A stretch of DNA of 64,000 nucleotides from Congregibacter litoralis KT71 (GTDB lineage Bacteria; Pseudomonadota; Gammaproteobacteria; Pseudomonadales; Halieaceae). The position numbers and the translations under genes are program-made. The notes under the pieces were generated by a model. That model did not search any database. It was not told where the DNA came from and worked only from the letters and a program-made list of their open reading frames with translations. Shown in pieces: positions 43,635 to 52,061 of the stretch; the stretch's first letter is position 1; each line of letters opens with the position of its first letter. The DNA lies in the NCBI RefSeq assembly GCF_000153125.2, contig NZ_CM002299.1:2541075-2605074 (forward strand), read 5' to 3'.

Positions 43635-45222
43635 GGAATTTGGAAATAGTCCAAGCTTCAGTGTTTTGCTGGAGGAAGCTAGCCGCGATCTACAATGCGG
43701 GCACCTTTCGAAAGCAAAAGCCCTGGCTGAACGCCTAGACAACAGGTTTCCACAGCAGCTTGACGTGTTACGGCTACTAGCGGCTATCTCCTCGAGATCA
43801 GGACGATTCAAAGACGCTGTTGGCTATGTAGATCGCGCCTTGATTCTTGATCCAAACAGTGCAGGTCTCTTGGCTCACAAGGCTAGCAGCCTAGCATCGC
43901 TCAGGCTCTTTCGAGAGGCTCGAGACGCCGCCGATCACGCGCAGTATCGTGATCTTGATGACTCTCACGTTTTGTCCACACTGGGATCTGTATATACCAA
44001 GTGTAATGCGTTAGATGCTGCGCTGAACTGCTTCAGGCGAGCTGTCGCTCTAGCACCCGAAGTCGACGGACACCAGTACAACTTGGGGACAGCATTGCGT
44101 TTTTCCGGAGAATTCGCCGCGGCAGAAAAGTGTTTCGATCTCGCAATCGAACTTAATCCAAGAGACTATGAAGCGTATTACGCTCGAAGCGGTCTGCGCG
44201 TACATTCTGCTGATAGCAACCACATTCGAGAAATTGAAAATGCGCTTGCAGCATGCACACATCCCTGGAGAGGAGAGGTACTCCTCCGTTACGCGCTCGC
44301 AAAAGAGTTGGAAGACATGCGCCACTGGAAAGCATCATTCAATCAGCTAGCGCGTGGAGCACGATTGAGGGAGGTTAATACTCGTTATGACGTTGCTAAT
44401 GACGTCGCAAAAATGGCAAAACTGAGGGCAGGTTTTGCGCCCGGTGTAGTCACCGGGTCTGGTGAAGGCGCGCCATCCAGGGAACCATTTTTTCTCCTAG
44501 GGCTCCCTCGATCCGGGTCGACTCTTGTAGAGCGTATCCTTGCATCTCACAGTCACGTCACCTCGGCAGGCGAATTGCAGAACTTTGCGATAGAGATGAT
44601 GCGATTAGTCCATAAGCGCTTGGGCACAACAAAAGCTCCTATAGATTCGATTGTTGCGGAGTCTCTAAGAATTAATTGTGATGTGCTCGGGCAGGCATAC
44701 CTAGACAGCACCCGTCATATTACCGGGGCAACGCCACATTTCATCGATAAGATGCCACAAAATTTTCTATATATTGGCCTAATTCATGCAGCGCTCCCTA
44801 ACGCGAAGATCATTCATATAAAACGAAACGCAATGGATGCTTGTTATGCAATGTTTAAAACGCTTTTTAAAGGAGCCTATCCATTTTCCTACAGCCTCAA
44901 CGATCTCGGCGAGTATTACGTTGCCTACTCTAAACTCATGGAACATTGGGAACGTTGCTTTCCTGGTAAAATCTATACGGTGCACTATGAAGACCTTGTC
45001 AAAGATCAGAGCAAGAGCATCCGAGGTATATTGGAGTTCTGCGAACTTCCATGGGAGGACGAATGCCTCACGTTTCACCAACTCGACAAACCTGCAACAA
45101 CTGCTAGCGCTGTCGAGGTTCGAAGGCCGATTTATAAATCCTCCGTGCACAAATGGGAAAAGTTTAGAAAGCAACTCGCTCCACTGGAGAGCTATCTACG
45201 AGAGCATCGGTGTGTTCATTAG
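43627..45222 (+). CDS. TPR-repeat sulfotransferase
   Basis: A 531-residue two-domain protein. Residues 10-190 are tetratricopeptide-like repeats (A-x-x-x-x-x-A-L-x-L-x-P pattern at ALILDPNS, AVALAPEV, AIELNPRD). Residues 285-525 form a sulfotransferase with the PAPS 5'-phosphosulfate loop FLLGLPRSGSTLVERIL (289-305) and a 3'-phosphate region near IIHIKRNAMDACYAMF. The TTG start overlaps the receptor stop; a slightly later start is possible. Pairing of such genes with TonB receptors is common in aquatic proteobacteria, but the sulfated target is not known. Confidence 0.88.
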   Translation: MSREFGNSPSFSVLLEEASRDLQCGHLSKAKALAERLDNRFPQQLDVLRLLAAISSRSGRFKDAVGYVDRALILDPNSAGLLAHKASSLASLRLFREARDAADHAQYRDLDDSHVLSTLGSVYTKCNALDAALNCFRRAVALAPEVDGHQYNLGTALRFSGEFAAAEKCFDLAIELNPRDYEAYYARSGLRVHSADSNHIREIENALAACTHPWRGEVLLRYALAKELEDMRHWKASFNQLARGARLREVNTRYDVANDVAKMAKLRAGFAPGVVTGSGEGAPSREPFFLLGLPRSGSTLVERILASHSHVTSAGELQNFAIEMMRLVHKRLGTTKAPIDSIVAESLRINCDVLGQAYLDSTRHITGATPHFIDKMPQNFLYIGLIHAALPNAKIIHIKRNAMDACYAMFKTLFKGAYPFSYSLNDLGEYYVAYSKLMEHWERCFPGKIYTVHYEDLVKDQSKSIRGILEFCELPWEDECLTFHQLDKPATTASAVEVRRPIYKSSVHKWEKFRKQLAPLESYLREHRCVH

Positions 45223-45303
45223 ATCAACCAGAGCCCCCTCTCTTTTCGAATGTTCAAACGCTGGGTTCAGTTATCAGGCTTCCGCACATAGAGATAAAGA
45301 ATA

Positions 45304-45789
45304 ATGAAAAATATACATAACTCGCTGTTTTTTCTTTCGATACTACTGCTCTCTTTACCCATGGCAGTCCGGGCGCAGGACGACGATAGGACGCTACGAG
45401 AGGTTATTGAGGCCGTAAGAGTTGGGTGGATTGAGGCTGATGGCAGGCCCTTTCGAAAACATTTCCTGGATTTTGAAGGCGCACGGTATTTTGAAGGCGG
45501 GGGCCAGAATGCAGGCCTTACCGACCTAATTGAACATCACGTCGAGCCAGAAGCAGAGGCCTTTGAGAGCTTTAGTCTTGATTTCAGTAATATCGAAATC
45601 CATATCGAAACTGGCTTCGCCTGGGCGCTGGTGGACACAGAAATTAGGGCTAAATTGAAGAGCGACGGCAGGGAGATCCACAACAAAGGCCGGGGCACGT
45701 ATCTGTTTCGCAAAATTGGGCCTGAGTGGAAAATAGTCCATACCAACAGCGCATCTCGACCGGTTAAGGCGGAGCAGCACAAACACTAG
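45304..45789 (+). CDS. Secreted NTF2-like protein, second
   Basis: A 161-residue protein with a signal peptide (cleavage after VRA, about residue 24) and an NTF2-like pattern: LREVIEAVRVGWIEADGRPFRKHF, GGGQNAGLTDLIEHH and a closing RKIGPEWKIVHTNSASR. It resembles the protein at 39099-39623 in fold and in the GGG-plus-W ending. It follows the sulfotransferase by 81 bases and ends the cassette. Confidence 0.78.
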   Translation: MKNIHNSLFFLSILLLSLPMAVRAQDDDRTLREVIEAVRVGWIEADGRPFRKHFLDFEGARYFEGGGQNAGLTDLIEHHVEPEAEAFESFSLDFSNIEIHIETGFAWALVDTEIRAKLKSDGREIHNKGRGTYLFRKIGPEWKIVHTNSASRPVKAEQHKH

Positions 45790-45917
45790 TGTCGGTGCTG
45801 ACACTGGTAAGTTAAATGGCAGCAACTGATAAAATCAACTAGTAGACACGTATAAACGCCACCGACACCCGCCAGATATCATTTCCTACGGTGAATCTCC
45901 CCTGGCAGTACGGCCAA

Positions 45918-46019
45918 TCAGTTAAGAGCCGTTTGATGGTGTTGCGCTAGGTTCACACGCTCACGCTTGAGTAGGCCAAAGGGGCTCTCGGCCGCAGCAT
46001 TGTAAAGACGGCCAGCCCC
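45918..46019 (-). pseudogene. IS3-family transposase remnant at the cassette edge
   Basis: On the minus strand 33 codons read RLYNAAAESPFGLLKRERVN and end in a stop at 45918. This is the DDE-domain segment around YDNAxAESFF..LKRE typical of IS3 transposases. It is cut exactly where the right copy of the duplicated segment begins (46019). The 45790-45917 stretch before it has no gene but carries a 9-bp inverted repeat GTGTCGGTG/CACCGACAC at 45789-45797 and 45860-45868. Confidence 0.68.
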
Positions 46020-46691
46020 CGGCAGAATCATTAAGCTAACACCACCAGTGCAGGCGCAAAACGGATAAGCGCCACCAGCACTTTTACTTTATGAGGAACA
46101 CCACTATGAAAATCACACACTTCACTCCGATCATTGCAATCGCAGCCCTGAACGTCGCTTTTTTTGCACAGGCACACGACCCCAAGGAGCACATGAAAGA
46201 CGCGGAAAACCCGAACTGCGCCGCCATGCAGGACATGGACCACAGCAAAATGGATATGCAGGATCCTGTGATGCAGGCCATGATGAAACAGTGCGCACCA
46301 AACATGCATCACGAGGAATCAGAAAACGACGAGGCGCAGGCTGATCATAACGACGACAAGAAAAGCTCCGACGAGAAGCATTCAGAACAAAAACACTGAT
46401 TCAGCGAAGGAACTGTCATGCAAACGCTCACCGCCACGATCAAGGGTCTGCTAATTACGGCTGTCATCGCGTTAGTCGGCGGCGGGCTATTTCTCTATTC
46501 GGGCACCTACCCTATGGGGGCCGATGTGCCACACAATCGGCTGACCTATTGGCTGCTGGAAACCTTGCGAGAACGTTCCGTCGCTCGTGCCGCCAGTGAC
46601 ATTGATGTTCCTCATGACCTAAACGCGTCGGAGCGATTATTGGCAGGTGGCGCCGACTACAACGATATGTGTGCGGGGTGTCATTTGAAAC
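46019..46691 (+). repeat. Direct duplication, right copy
   Basis: Counterpart of 37882-38635. It starts with the last codons of the PepSY gene, follows with the His/Met-rich gene and runs into the intact cytochrome gene, where the homology to the left copy stops at codon 91. Confidence 0.85.
46106..46399 (+). CDS. His/Met-rich periplasmic protein, copy 2
   Basis: A 97-residue protein with a signal peptide and a metal-binding tail. Compared with copy 1 at 38050-38343 it differs at six residues, among them one His to Asn and one His to Gln near the C-terminus. It is in operon with the intact cytochrome c and the multicopper oxidase, so this is probably the working copy. The ATG at 46106 follows GAGGAACACCACT. 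Confidence 0.86.
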   Translation: MKITHFTPIIAIAALNVAFFAQAHDPKEHMKDAENPNCAAMQDMDHSKMDMQDPVMQAMMKQCAPNMHHEESENDEAQADHNDDKKSSDEKHSEQKH

Positions 46692-46999
46692 CGGGGAAAA
46701 CCGAGAGTGATTTCACGCTGGGGCTGTACCCTGCACCACCTAACCTAAGCGAAGCCATCGGTAACGTCGCCATCGGACCGCAAGACAGTGAGTCTGCAGA
46801 TGAAGAAGAGCTGAAACGCGACTTCTGGATAATCAAGCACGGTATAAAGGCGTCTGGCATGCCAGCCTGGGGACCGACCCACGACGACCAGCGCATCTGG
46901 AATATGGTAGCTTTTATCCAGAAGCTGCCCGAGCTGACGCCAGCACAGTACCAGATACTCACTGCGCGGGGCGGCGGTCCTGGCTCCCCAAAACATTGA
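46418..46999 (+). CDS. Membrane-anchored c-type cytochrome of the copper region
   Basis: A 193-residue protein with an N-terminal membrane helix (GLLITAVIALVGGGLFLYSG) and a mono-heme cytochrome c domain: heme site CAGCH (residues 86-90) and distal Met probably in ASGMPAWGP. It could accept electrons in the periplasm, for example beside the multicopper oxidase. The gene follows the His/Met-rich gene by 18 bases. The truncated twin lies at 38362. The next 250 bases before the oxidase gene hold no gene. Confidence 0.87.
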   Translation: MQTLTATIKGLLITAVIALVGGGLFLYSGTYPMGADVPHNRLTYWLLETLRERSVARAASDIDVPHDLNASERLLAGGADYNDMCAGCHLKPGKTESDFTLGLYPAPPNLSEAIGNVAIGPQDSESADEEELKRDFWIIKHGIKASGMPAWGPTHDDQRIWNMVAFIQKLPELTPAQYQILTARGGGPGSPKH

Positions 47000-47249
47000 G
47001 TTCCCAAATACCGACACCGTCTGGAACCCGCTGAGGAGCTGGGCCCCTGCCCCCCTCAGGAGTGGCTGGAAAACGATCGCGTCAGCGCGTTCCTCAGCGC
47101 GCGAGCCGCGTCTCGTAAAATGTATAGCACACCAACTCCTGCTGTTTTTGAACTTTCGGTAGGCGCGATTATCCAATCCCTTAGTCCCGAAACCGGAGGG
47201 CCATATCCATGAGCGAAGAGGAACAAAGCTCAAAGTGCTAAACATCGAG

Positions 47250-49127
47250 ATGAAACGTAGGCGACTGTTGCGCTCAGTGGCAAGTGCGGGCGGCGTCGCC
47301 CTGCTCAATGCCTTTGTCCCCGCCTGGGCTCGCGACATGCAGGTGCTGCGTGAGACACCTGGGCCAGCGATCGGACCAATGACCTTTGATCTTGTGATTC
47401 GCGCACATCGCCTGGAGATCGCTGGCAGCACCGGCAACGTCACCAGCATCAACAACACGGTGCCGGGCCCCCTGCTCGAATGGGTCGAGGGGCGCGATGT
47501 CGTCCTCAATGTGACCAACGAAATGAATGAGGATACGTCGCTTCACTGGCACGGCATCTTACTGCCCTTCGAGATGGACGGCGTGCCCGGCGTCACTTTC
47601 CGCGGCATCAAGCCCGGCACGACGTTTCAGTACCGATTTCCGGTCAAGCAAAGCGGCACCTACTGGTATCACAGCCACTCGGGGCTCCAGGAACAAACGG
47701 GTGTTTATGGCCCGCTGGTTGTGCATCCCCGTGAGCCTGATCCGGTCACCTACGACCGTGACTACGTCGTGATGCTCTCTGACTGGTCCTTTGAGGACCC
47801 GCATCAGGTCATGAAGAACCTGAAGAAAATGAGCGATTACTACAATTTCCAGCAATTCTCCCTGACAGAGCTATATGGCAATGACGAGATGTCGGCGGCG
47901 GAGGCCCTGAAGACAAAATTAGCCTGGGACCGCATGCGCATGATGGCTACCGATATCCTGGACGTTACGGGAGCTACCTACACCTACCTCATGAACGGTC
48001 TACATCCGGCAGGCAACTGGACGGGTATCTTTTCACCCGGCGAGCGGATCCGATTGCGATTTATCAATGGATCAGCGATGTCGTACTTCAACGTACGAAT
48101 TCCCGGGCTGCGAATGACGGTCATCGCGGCAGACGGCCAGAACGTGCACCCCGTCGAGACAGATGAATTTCAGTTCGGTGTTGCTGAAACCTATGATGTG
48201 ATCGTGGAACCCGAGGGGAACTCCACCTACACGATCATGGCCGAGGCGATGGACCGCAGCGGCTATGCTGCCGGCACCCTCGGCACTCAGCGCGGCCTGG
48301 AAGCCGCTATCCCAGCGCTGCGGCCACGTCCAATCCTGACCATGGTCGACATGGGCATGGATATGCAGCACATGGACATGGGCGAGCCGACTACACCTAA
48401 AGACGCTATGGCCACTATGGATCATGCCGCCATGGGCCACGCCAGCAAAACCGACGGCATGGCCGGCAGGGATCATTCGGCCATGGGCCACGCTGCGAAG
48501 CCCGACGTTATGCAGGAGATGGACCACCAGGCCATGGGCCATGGTACGGCTCCCGACGCTCACTCAGGGCATGCTATGCAAATGCCGGGCAATGTCGGGC
48601 CGGTGGTCGCCCGCCACGGCCCTGACCATCACGGCGCAGGCAATGTCAGCGTGGCGCAATTGCAGCGTGATCGCCTTGGAGAGCGAGGCATTGGCCTTGC
48701 CGACGTGCCGCACCGCGTTTTGGTGTATACCGATCTAAAACGCCTGGACAAGGATTTTGACCGCCGTCCGCCAACCCGAGAGATCGAACTGCATCTAACC
48801 GGCCATATGGAACGCTACATGTGGTCGTTTGATGGCAAGCAATTTCATGAGGTAGATGGCCCCATTGAATTTGCTTACGGCGAGCGCCTCCGATTGACCC
48901 TGGTCAACGACACGATGATGAATCATCCGATCCACCTGCACGGCATGTGGATGGAGCTTGAAAACGGCCAGGGCGAGTCGATACCGCGCAAGCACACAAT
49001 CAACATCATGCCTGCGTCCCGGGTATCGGCGCTCATCAATGCGGATGCGCCGGGTCGCTGGGCTTTTCATTGCCACCTGCTTTACCACATGGATATGGGC
49101 ATGTTCCGCGTCGTGCGCGTCAGCTAG
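47250..49127 (+). CDS. pcoA: Multicopper oxidase, CopA/PcoA type
   Basis: A periplasmic Cu(I) oxidase of about 625 residues. The Tat signal begins MKRRRLLRS. Copper sites are visible: HWHG and HSHSG in the first cupredoxin domain, HPIHLHG and HCHLLYHMDMGM at the C-terminus. A Met/His-rich insert (repeats of MDHAAMGH, about residues 360-460) is typical for CopA and binds extra copper. A GTG at 47235 is a possible earlier start. CopB follows after 9 bases. Confidence 0.95.
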   Translation: MKRRRLLRSVASAGGVALLNAFVPAWARDMQVLRETPGPAIGPMTFDLVIRAHRLEIAGSTGNVTSINNTVPGPLLEWVEGRDVVLNVTNEMNEDTSLHWHGILLPFEMDGVPGVTFRGIKPGTTFQYRFPVKQSGTYWYHSHSGLQEQTGVYGPLVVHPREPDPVTYDRDYVVMLSDWSFEDPHQVMKNLKKMSDYYNFQQFSLTELYGNDEMSAAEALKTKLAWDRMRMMATDILDVTGATYTYLMNGLHPAGNWTGIFSPGERIRLRFINGSAMSYFNVRIPGLRMTVIAADGQNVHPVETDEFQFGVAETYDVIVEPEGNSTYTIMAEAMDRSGYAAGTLGTQRGLEAAIPALRPRPILTMVDMGMDMQHMDMGEPTTPKDAMATMDHAAMGHASKTDGMAGRDHSAMGHAAKPDVMQEMDHQAMGHGTAPDAHSGHAMQMPGNVGPVVARHGPDHHGAGNVSVAQLQRDRLGERGIGLADVPHRVLVYTDLKRLDKDFDRRPPTREIELHLTGHMERYMWSFDGKQFHEVDGPIEFAYGERLRLTLVNDTMMNHPIHLHGMWMELENGQGESIPRKHTINIMPASRVSALINADAPGRWAFHCHLLYHMDMGMFRVVRVS

Positions 49128-49136
49128 GAGAGGACA

Positions 49137-49886
49137 ATGAAACACTTTCACCACATTGCCCCGCTAGTTTCAGTGCTTGCGGTAGCGGCAACAACAGCGC
49201 ACGCCTACGAACCCGCGGGCACACCACCGGATTGGGACTCCCCCATGGGGAAACCCATGCTCAATGCGCGGCTTCTGACCGACCGCATGGAGGCGGGCTT
49301 CGACGATGAAATCGATACCTACGTCTGGGATGTGCAAGGCTGGTACGGGGGAGATCGTGATCGACTGTGGCTGAAATCCGAGGGTGAAGGTGAGCAAGGC
49401 AAGTCACCGGAGTCGGCGGAGCTCCAGGTTCTTTACAGCCATCTGTTCTCACCCTTCTGGGATTGGCAGGTGGGCGTACGGCAGGATTTCAAACCCACGC
49501 CAAACCGCACCAGCTTTGTACTGGGCCTACAGGGCGTCGTGCCTTACGAGTTTGAATGGGACAGCGCACTCTTCGTCAGCGACGAGGGCAATCTAAGCGC
49601 ACGTGTCGAAGCGGAGTACGACCTGAACATCACTCAGCGCTGGGTACTGCAGCCGCGAATGGAAGTGAACGCCGCGTTTTCAGAAGACCGTGCAATCGGG
49701 GTCGGTACTGGCGTCAATAGCTCAGAGTTGGGACTTAGACTCCGCTATCACTTCCGACGTGAATTCGCACCGTACGTGGGTATCTCATGGGAGAACCTGT
49801 ATGGCGACACGAAAGATTTCGCCCGGGACGAGGGCGAGCCGACGACCATAACCTCCGTCGTCGTGGGGCTGCGTTTATGGTTTTAA
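49137..49886 (+). CDS. pcoB: Outer membrane copper resistance protein CopB/PcoB
   Basis: A 249-residue outer-membrane beta-barrel protein with a signal peptide (cleavage after AHA). The mature part has DRMEAGFDDEIDTYVWDVQGWYGGDRDRLWLKSEGE, the core CopB motif, and alternating strands ending with LWF. It acts with the multicopper oxidase. It lacks the Met-rich N-terminal repeat seen in some CopB proteins. Confidence 0.94.
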   Translation: MKHFHHIAPLVSVLAVAATTAHAYEPAGTPPDWDSPMGKPMLNARLLTDRMEAGFDDEIDTYVWDVQGWYGGDRDRLWLKSEGEGEQGKSPESAELQVLYSHLFSPFWDWQVGVRQDFKPTPNRTSFVLGLQGVVPYEFEWDSALFVSDEGNLSARVEAEYDLNITQRWVLQPRMEVNAAFSEDRAIGVGTGVNSSELGLRLRYHFRREFAPYVGISWENLYGDTKDFARDEGEPTTITSVVVGLRLWF

Positions 49887-50298
49887 CGACCGCATCACCG
49901 CCGGCGTCATTAGCGCATTTTCGTTGCGCTCGAGGATTGAAGGTAGAAAACTCGCTGGAGGGTACAGGATGACAACGATTTGTATGCGGCACCGGTTTCA
50001 CAGACTTTGGAACTCGACCGTTGCGTGTCAAAGCCCGTAGCAAGCTTCGATGCACGCGTAGCACTCGACTGAGTTCGAGGTCCATAGTCCGTGTCTCCCG
50101 AGGGGGGCAATTTTTGTGCTATCACGCTTCGTTGTGGGCCCTGAGTTAAGCGTCCGAACACCATGCCTTGCTGGCACCGCTGCTACGTTAGCCATCTGAC
50201 ACGAGAACATCGCGACGGCAGGCAATGCATAAACAAGAACGGCCGGAAGACATCCTCGAGCGTTGGCTATGGTTTTTTCAACGTACCTTCGCTCCTGC
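49887..50298. other. Gap with a short VapC tail remnant
   Basis: No intact gene. At about 49918-49972 a plus-strand frame ends RGLKVENSLEGTG, and its DNA resembles 40091-40130 (GGATTGAAGGTAGAA...ACTCGCT). Both fit the C-terminus of VapC-like toxins. The rest, to the MerR gene, shows nothing. Confidence 0.5.
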
Positions 50299-50739
50299 CT
50301 AGAACGGCAAGACACGGGCATGTTCACCGGTTACGCATTTTCCATGGTTATTTAGCGCAGCGATCACTCCACAAGTCCCGACCCGGCCCCCTTCACACTC
50401 GCGAATCATTCTCTTTAATTCGGTCTCTAACGCGTTGAGCTGCGCAATTCGCTGTTGAATCTGCATCAGCTGCTCCGTGGCGATAGCATTTACCTCGGAG
50501 CAGTCGCGATCCGGACTTGTTTGCAGTCCCAGCAGGTTTTGAATGGCGTTTATCGAAAAGCCCAGCTCTCGACCGTGCCTGATGAATAAAAGAGTTTGCA
50601 CGGCATCTTCATCATACAACCGTCGCTTACTCGGAGAGCGATGAGGCTCATCGACCAGGCCGATAGACTCGTAGTACCGAATCGTTGTCACTTTTACGCC
50701 CGTTTGCTCTGACAGTTTCCCGATTGATAGTGGCTTCAT
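50299..50739 (-). CDS. MerR-family metal-responsive regulator (ZntR/CadR/PbrR-like)
   Basis: A 146-residue regulator with the MerR helix-turn-helix (SIGKLSEQTGVKVTTIRYYESIGL). Metal-ligand candidates are Cys80, Cys115, Cys123, His132 and Cys135; the first two match the ZntR/CadR pattern. The metal is probably Zn, Cd or Pb. It is divergent from a CDF exporter across a promoter with a 19-bp spacer and a perfect dyad. Confidence 0.88.
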   Translation of the reverse strand: MKPLSIGKLSEQTGVKVTTIRYYESIGLVDEPHRSPSKRRLYDEDAVQTLLFIRHGRELGFSINAIQNLLGLQTSPDRDCSEVNAIATEQLMQIQQRIAQLNALETELKRMIRECEGGRVGTCGVIAALNNHGKCVTGEHARVLPF

Positions 50740-50760
50740 AACAGTGCTCCCATTTAGGGG

Positions 50761-50791
50761 TTGATTCTACAGTCGCTGTAGGAATTATGAT
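50761..50791 (+). promoter_or_regulatory. MerR-type promoter of the CDF gene
   Basis: TTGATT (50761-50766) and TATGAT (50786-50791) are 19 bp apart. The spacer starts with the dyad CTACAG-TCG-CTGTAG (50767-50781), the expected binding site of the divergent MerR-type regulator. Confidence 0.8.
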
Positions 50792-50826
50792 CTGTCGCAT
50801 GGTTACTTTTTGCAAGGAGAACACCT

Positions 50827-51471
50827 ATGTCGGGCTGCTGTGAGCCTCCATCCTTTGATGGCCAAGCTGTTGGTTATAAACGCGCTCTGTGGGCGGTCAT
50901 TTTTATCAACGCTGTAATGTTCTTTGTTGAGATAACGGCAGGGCTAGCGTCTGAATCGCAAGCATTGAAGGCGGATGCTCTTGACTTTGCAGGCGACTCA
51001 GTCACCTACGCGCTCAGCCTATTTGTGATTGGCGCGTCCCTGCAAACACGCGCCCTGGCATCTTTGTTTAAGGCGGCATCCCTCGGAGCGATTGCGCTCT
51101 TCGTACTGATCACTACGGCGCTTCGCTTCTTTAGCGACGCAGCGCCTGATGCAAGCACCATGAGTTTAATAGGTTGCATTGCACTTCTAGCGAACGTCGC
51201 AAGCGTATTCATTCTGCTACGGTGGAGGGACGGCGATAGCAACGTTCGCTCTGTCTGGCTGTGTTCTCGAAATGATGCAATTGGGAACGTTGGGGTGATT
51301 GCGGCAGGATTTCTTGTCTCCGCCACCGGCTCCGCTTGGCCGGATCTTTTCGTCGGGGCATTATTGGCAGTGCTTTTTCTTCGATCCTCTGCCCTTATTT
51401 TTGAACAGGCACTGGCGGAACTCCGCACGAGCTCGTCATCGTGTGATACCTCGCGAGTCGATTCACAATGA
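50827..51471 (+). CDS. CDF-type cation exporter, short form
   Basis: A 214-residue membrane protein with six helices of the cation diffusion facilitator type and no C-terminal cytoplasmic domain. Helix II has the metal site ADALDFAGDS and helix V SRNDAIGN. The N-terminus begins MSGCCEPP and the C-terminus carries SSSSCD, possible metal entry points. It is controlled by the divergent MerR-type protein. The next gene overlaps its stop by 4 bases. Confidence 0.88.
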   Translation: MSGCCEPPSFDGQAVGYKRALWAVIFINAVMFFVEITAGLASESQALKADALDFAGDSVTYALSLFVIGASLQTRALASLFKAASLGAIALFVLITTALRFFSDAAPDASTMSLIGCIALLANVASVFILLRWRDGDSNVRSVWLCSRNDAIGNVGVIAAGFLVSATGSAWPDLFVGALLAVLFLRSSALIFEQALAELRTSSSSCDTSRVDSQ

Positions 51472-51920
51472 GCACTAAAATTCCGCCATTAGCGCAAGTA
51501 TTCCTGTGCGGAATCCTGGGCTGGACGGCTACAAAAGGGTTCCCCGAGTTCGCGTTCGTATCCACGGCTAGTCGACTGCTTGGTTGGTCGTTTGTATCGA
51601 TAGGCAGCGTTGTACTCTTGCTATCGGTACGTTCCTTCATAACCGCAAAAACAACGGTAAACCCAATATCGCCAGATCAGGTGAGCGAACTGGTTACAAC
51701 AGGCCTGTACCGGTATTCACGAAATCCGATGTATGCAGGAATGGCTTCTCTATTGACTGGCCATGCTCTGGCTTTACAAAATCCAGCAGCACTTATCTCG
51801 CCCGCATTGTTTGTGCTTAGCGTCACCTATCTCCAGATTCTTCCAGAGGAGCGAACGCTCGAAGAAAAGTTTGGGCACTCGTTTAAAGCTTACTGCAAGG
51901 GCACAAGGCGTTGGTTTTAA
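51468..51920 (+). CDS. Isoprenylcysteine carboxyl methyltransferase-like membrane protein
   Basis: A 150-residue protein with about four helices and the ICMT/PEMT-family signature LVTTGLYRYSRNPMYAG, which binds S-adenosylmethionine, then LPEERTLEEKFG and a closing YCKGTRRWF. The methyl acceptor in bacteria is generally unknown. Translation is coupled to the CDF exporter by an ATGA overlap, so it belongs to the same metal response. Confidence 0.85.
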   Translation: MSTKIPPLAQVFLCGILGWTATKGFPEFAFVSTASRLLGWSFVSIGSVVLLLSVRSFITAKTTVNPISPDQVSELVTTGLYRYSRNPMYAGMASLLTGHALALQNPAALISPALFVLSVTYLQILPEERTLEEKFGHSFKAYCKGTRRWF

Positions 51921-52061
51921 AATGCGAATGAGGGAAAGCCCAAACTAACAAATATGAGCGCTTGTCAGTCGCGTCCAATATTCGGTCGCACGCACATTTT
52001 GAAAAATGCGTGGTTCCGACATAACCTGGCCGAAAGGGTTGCCCCTCCACCTCACTTTTGA

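Noticed and set aside
48364..48560. Repeated MDHAAMGH-type DNA that could look like a tandem repeat array
   Set aside because: It is the Met/His-rich insert of the multicopper oxidase, a known trait of CopA proteins.
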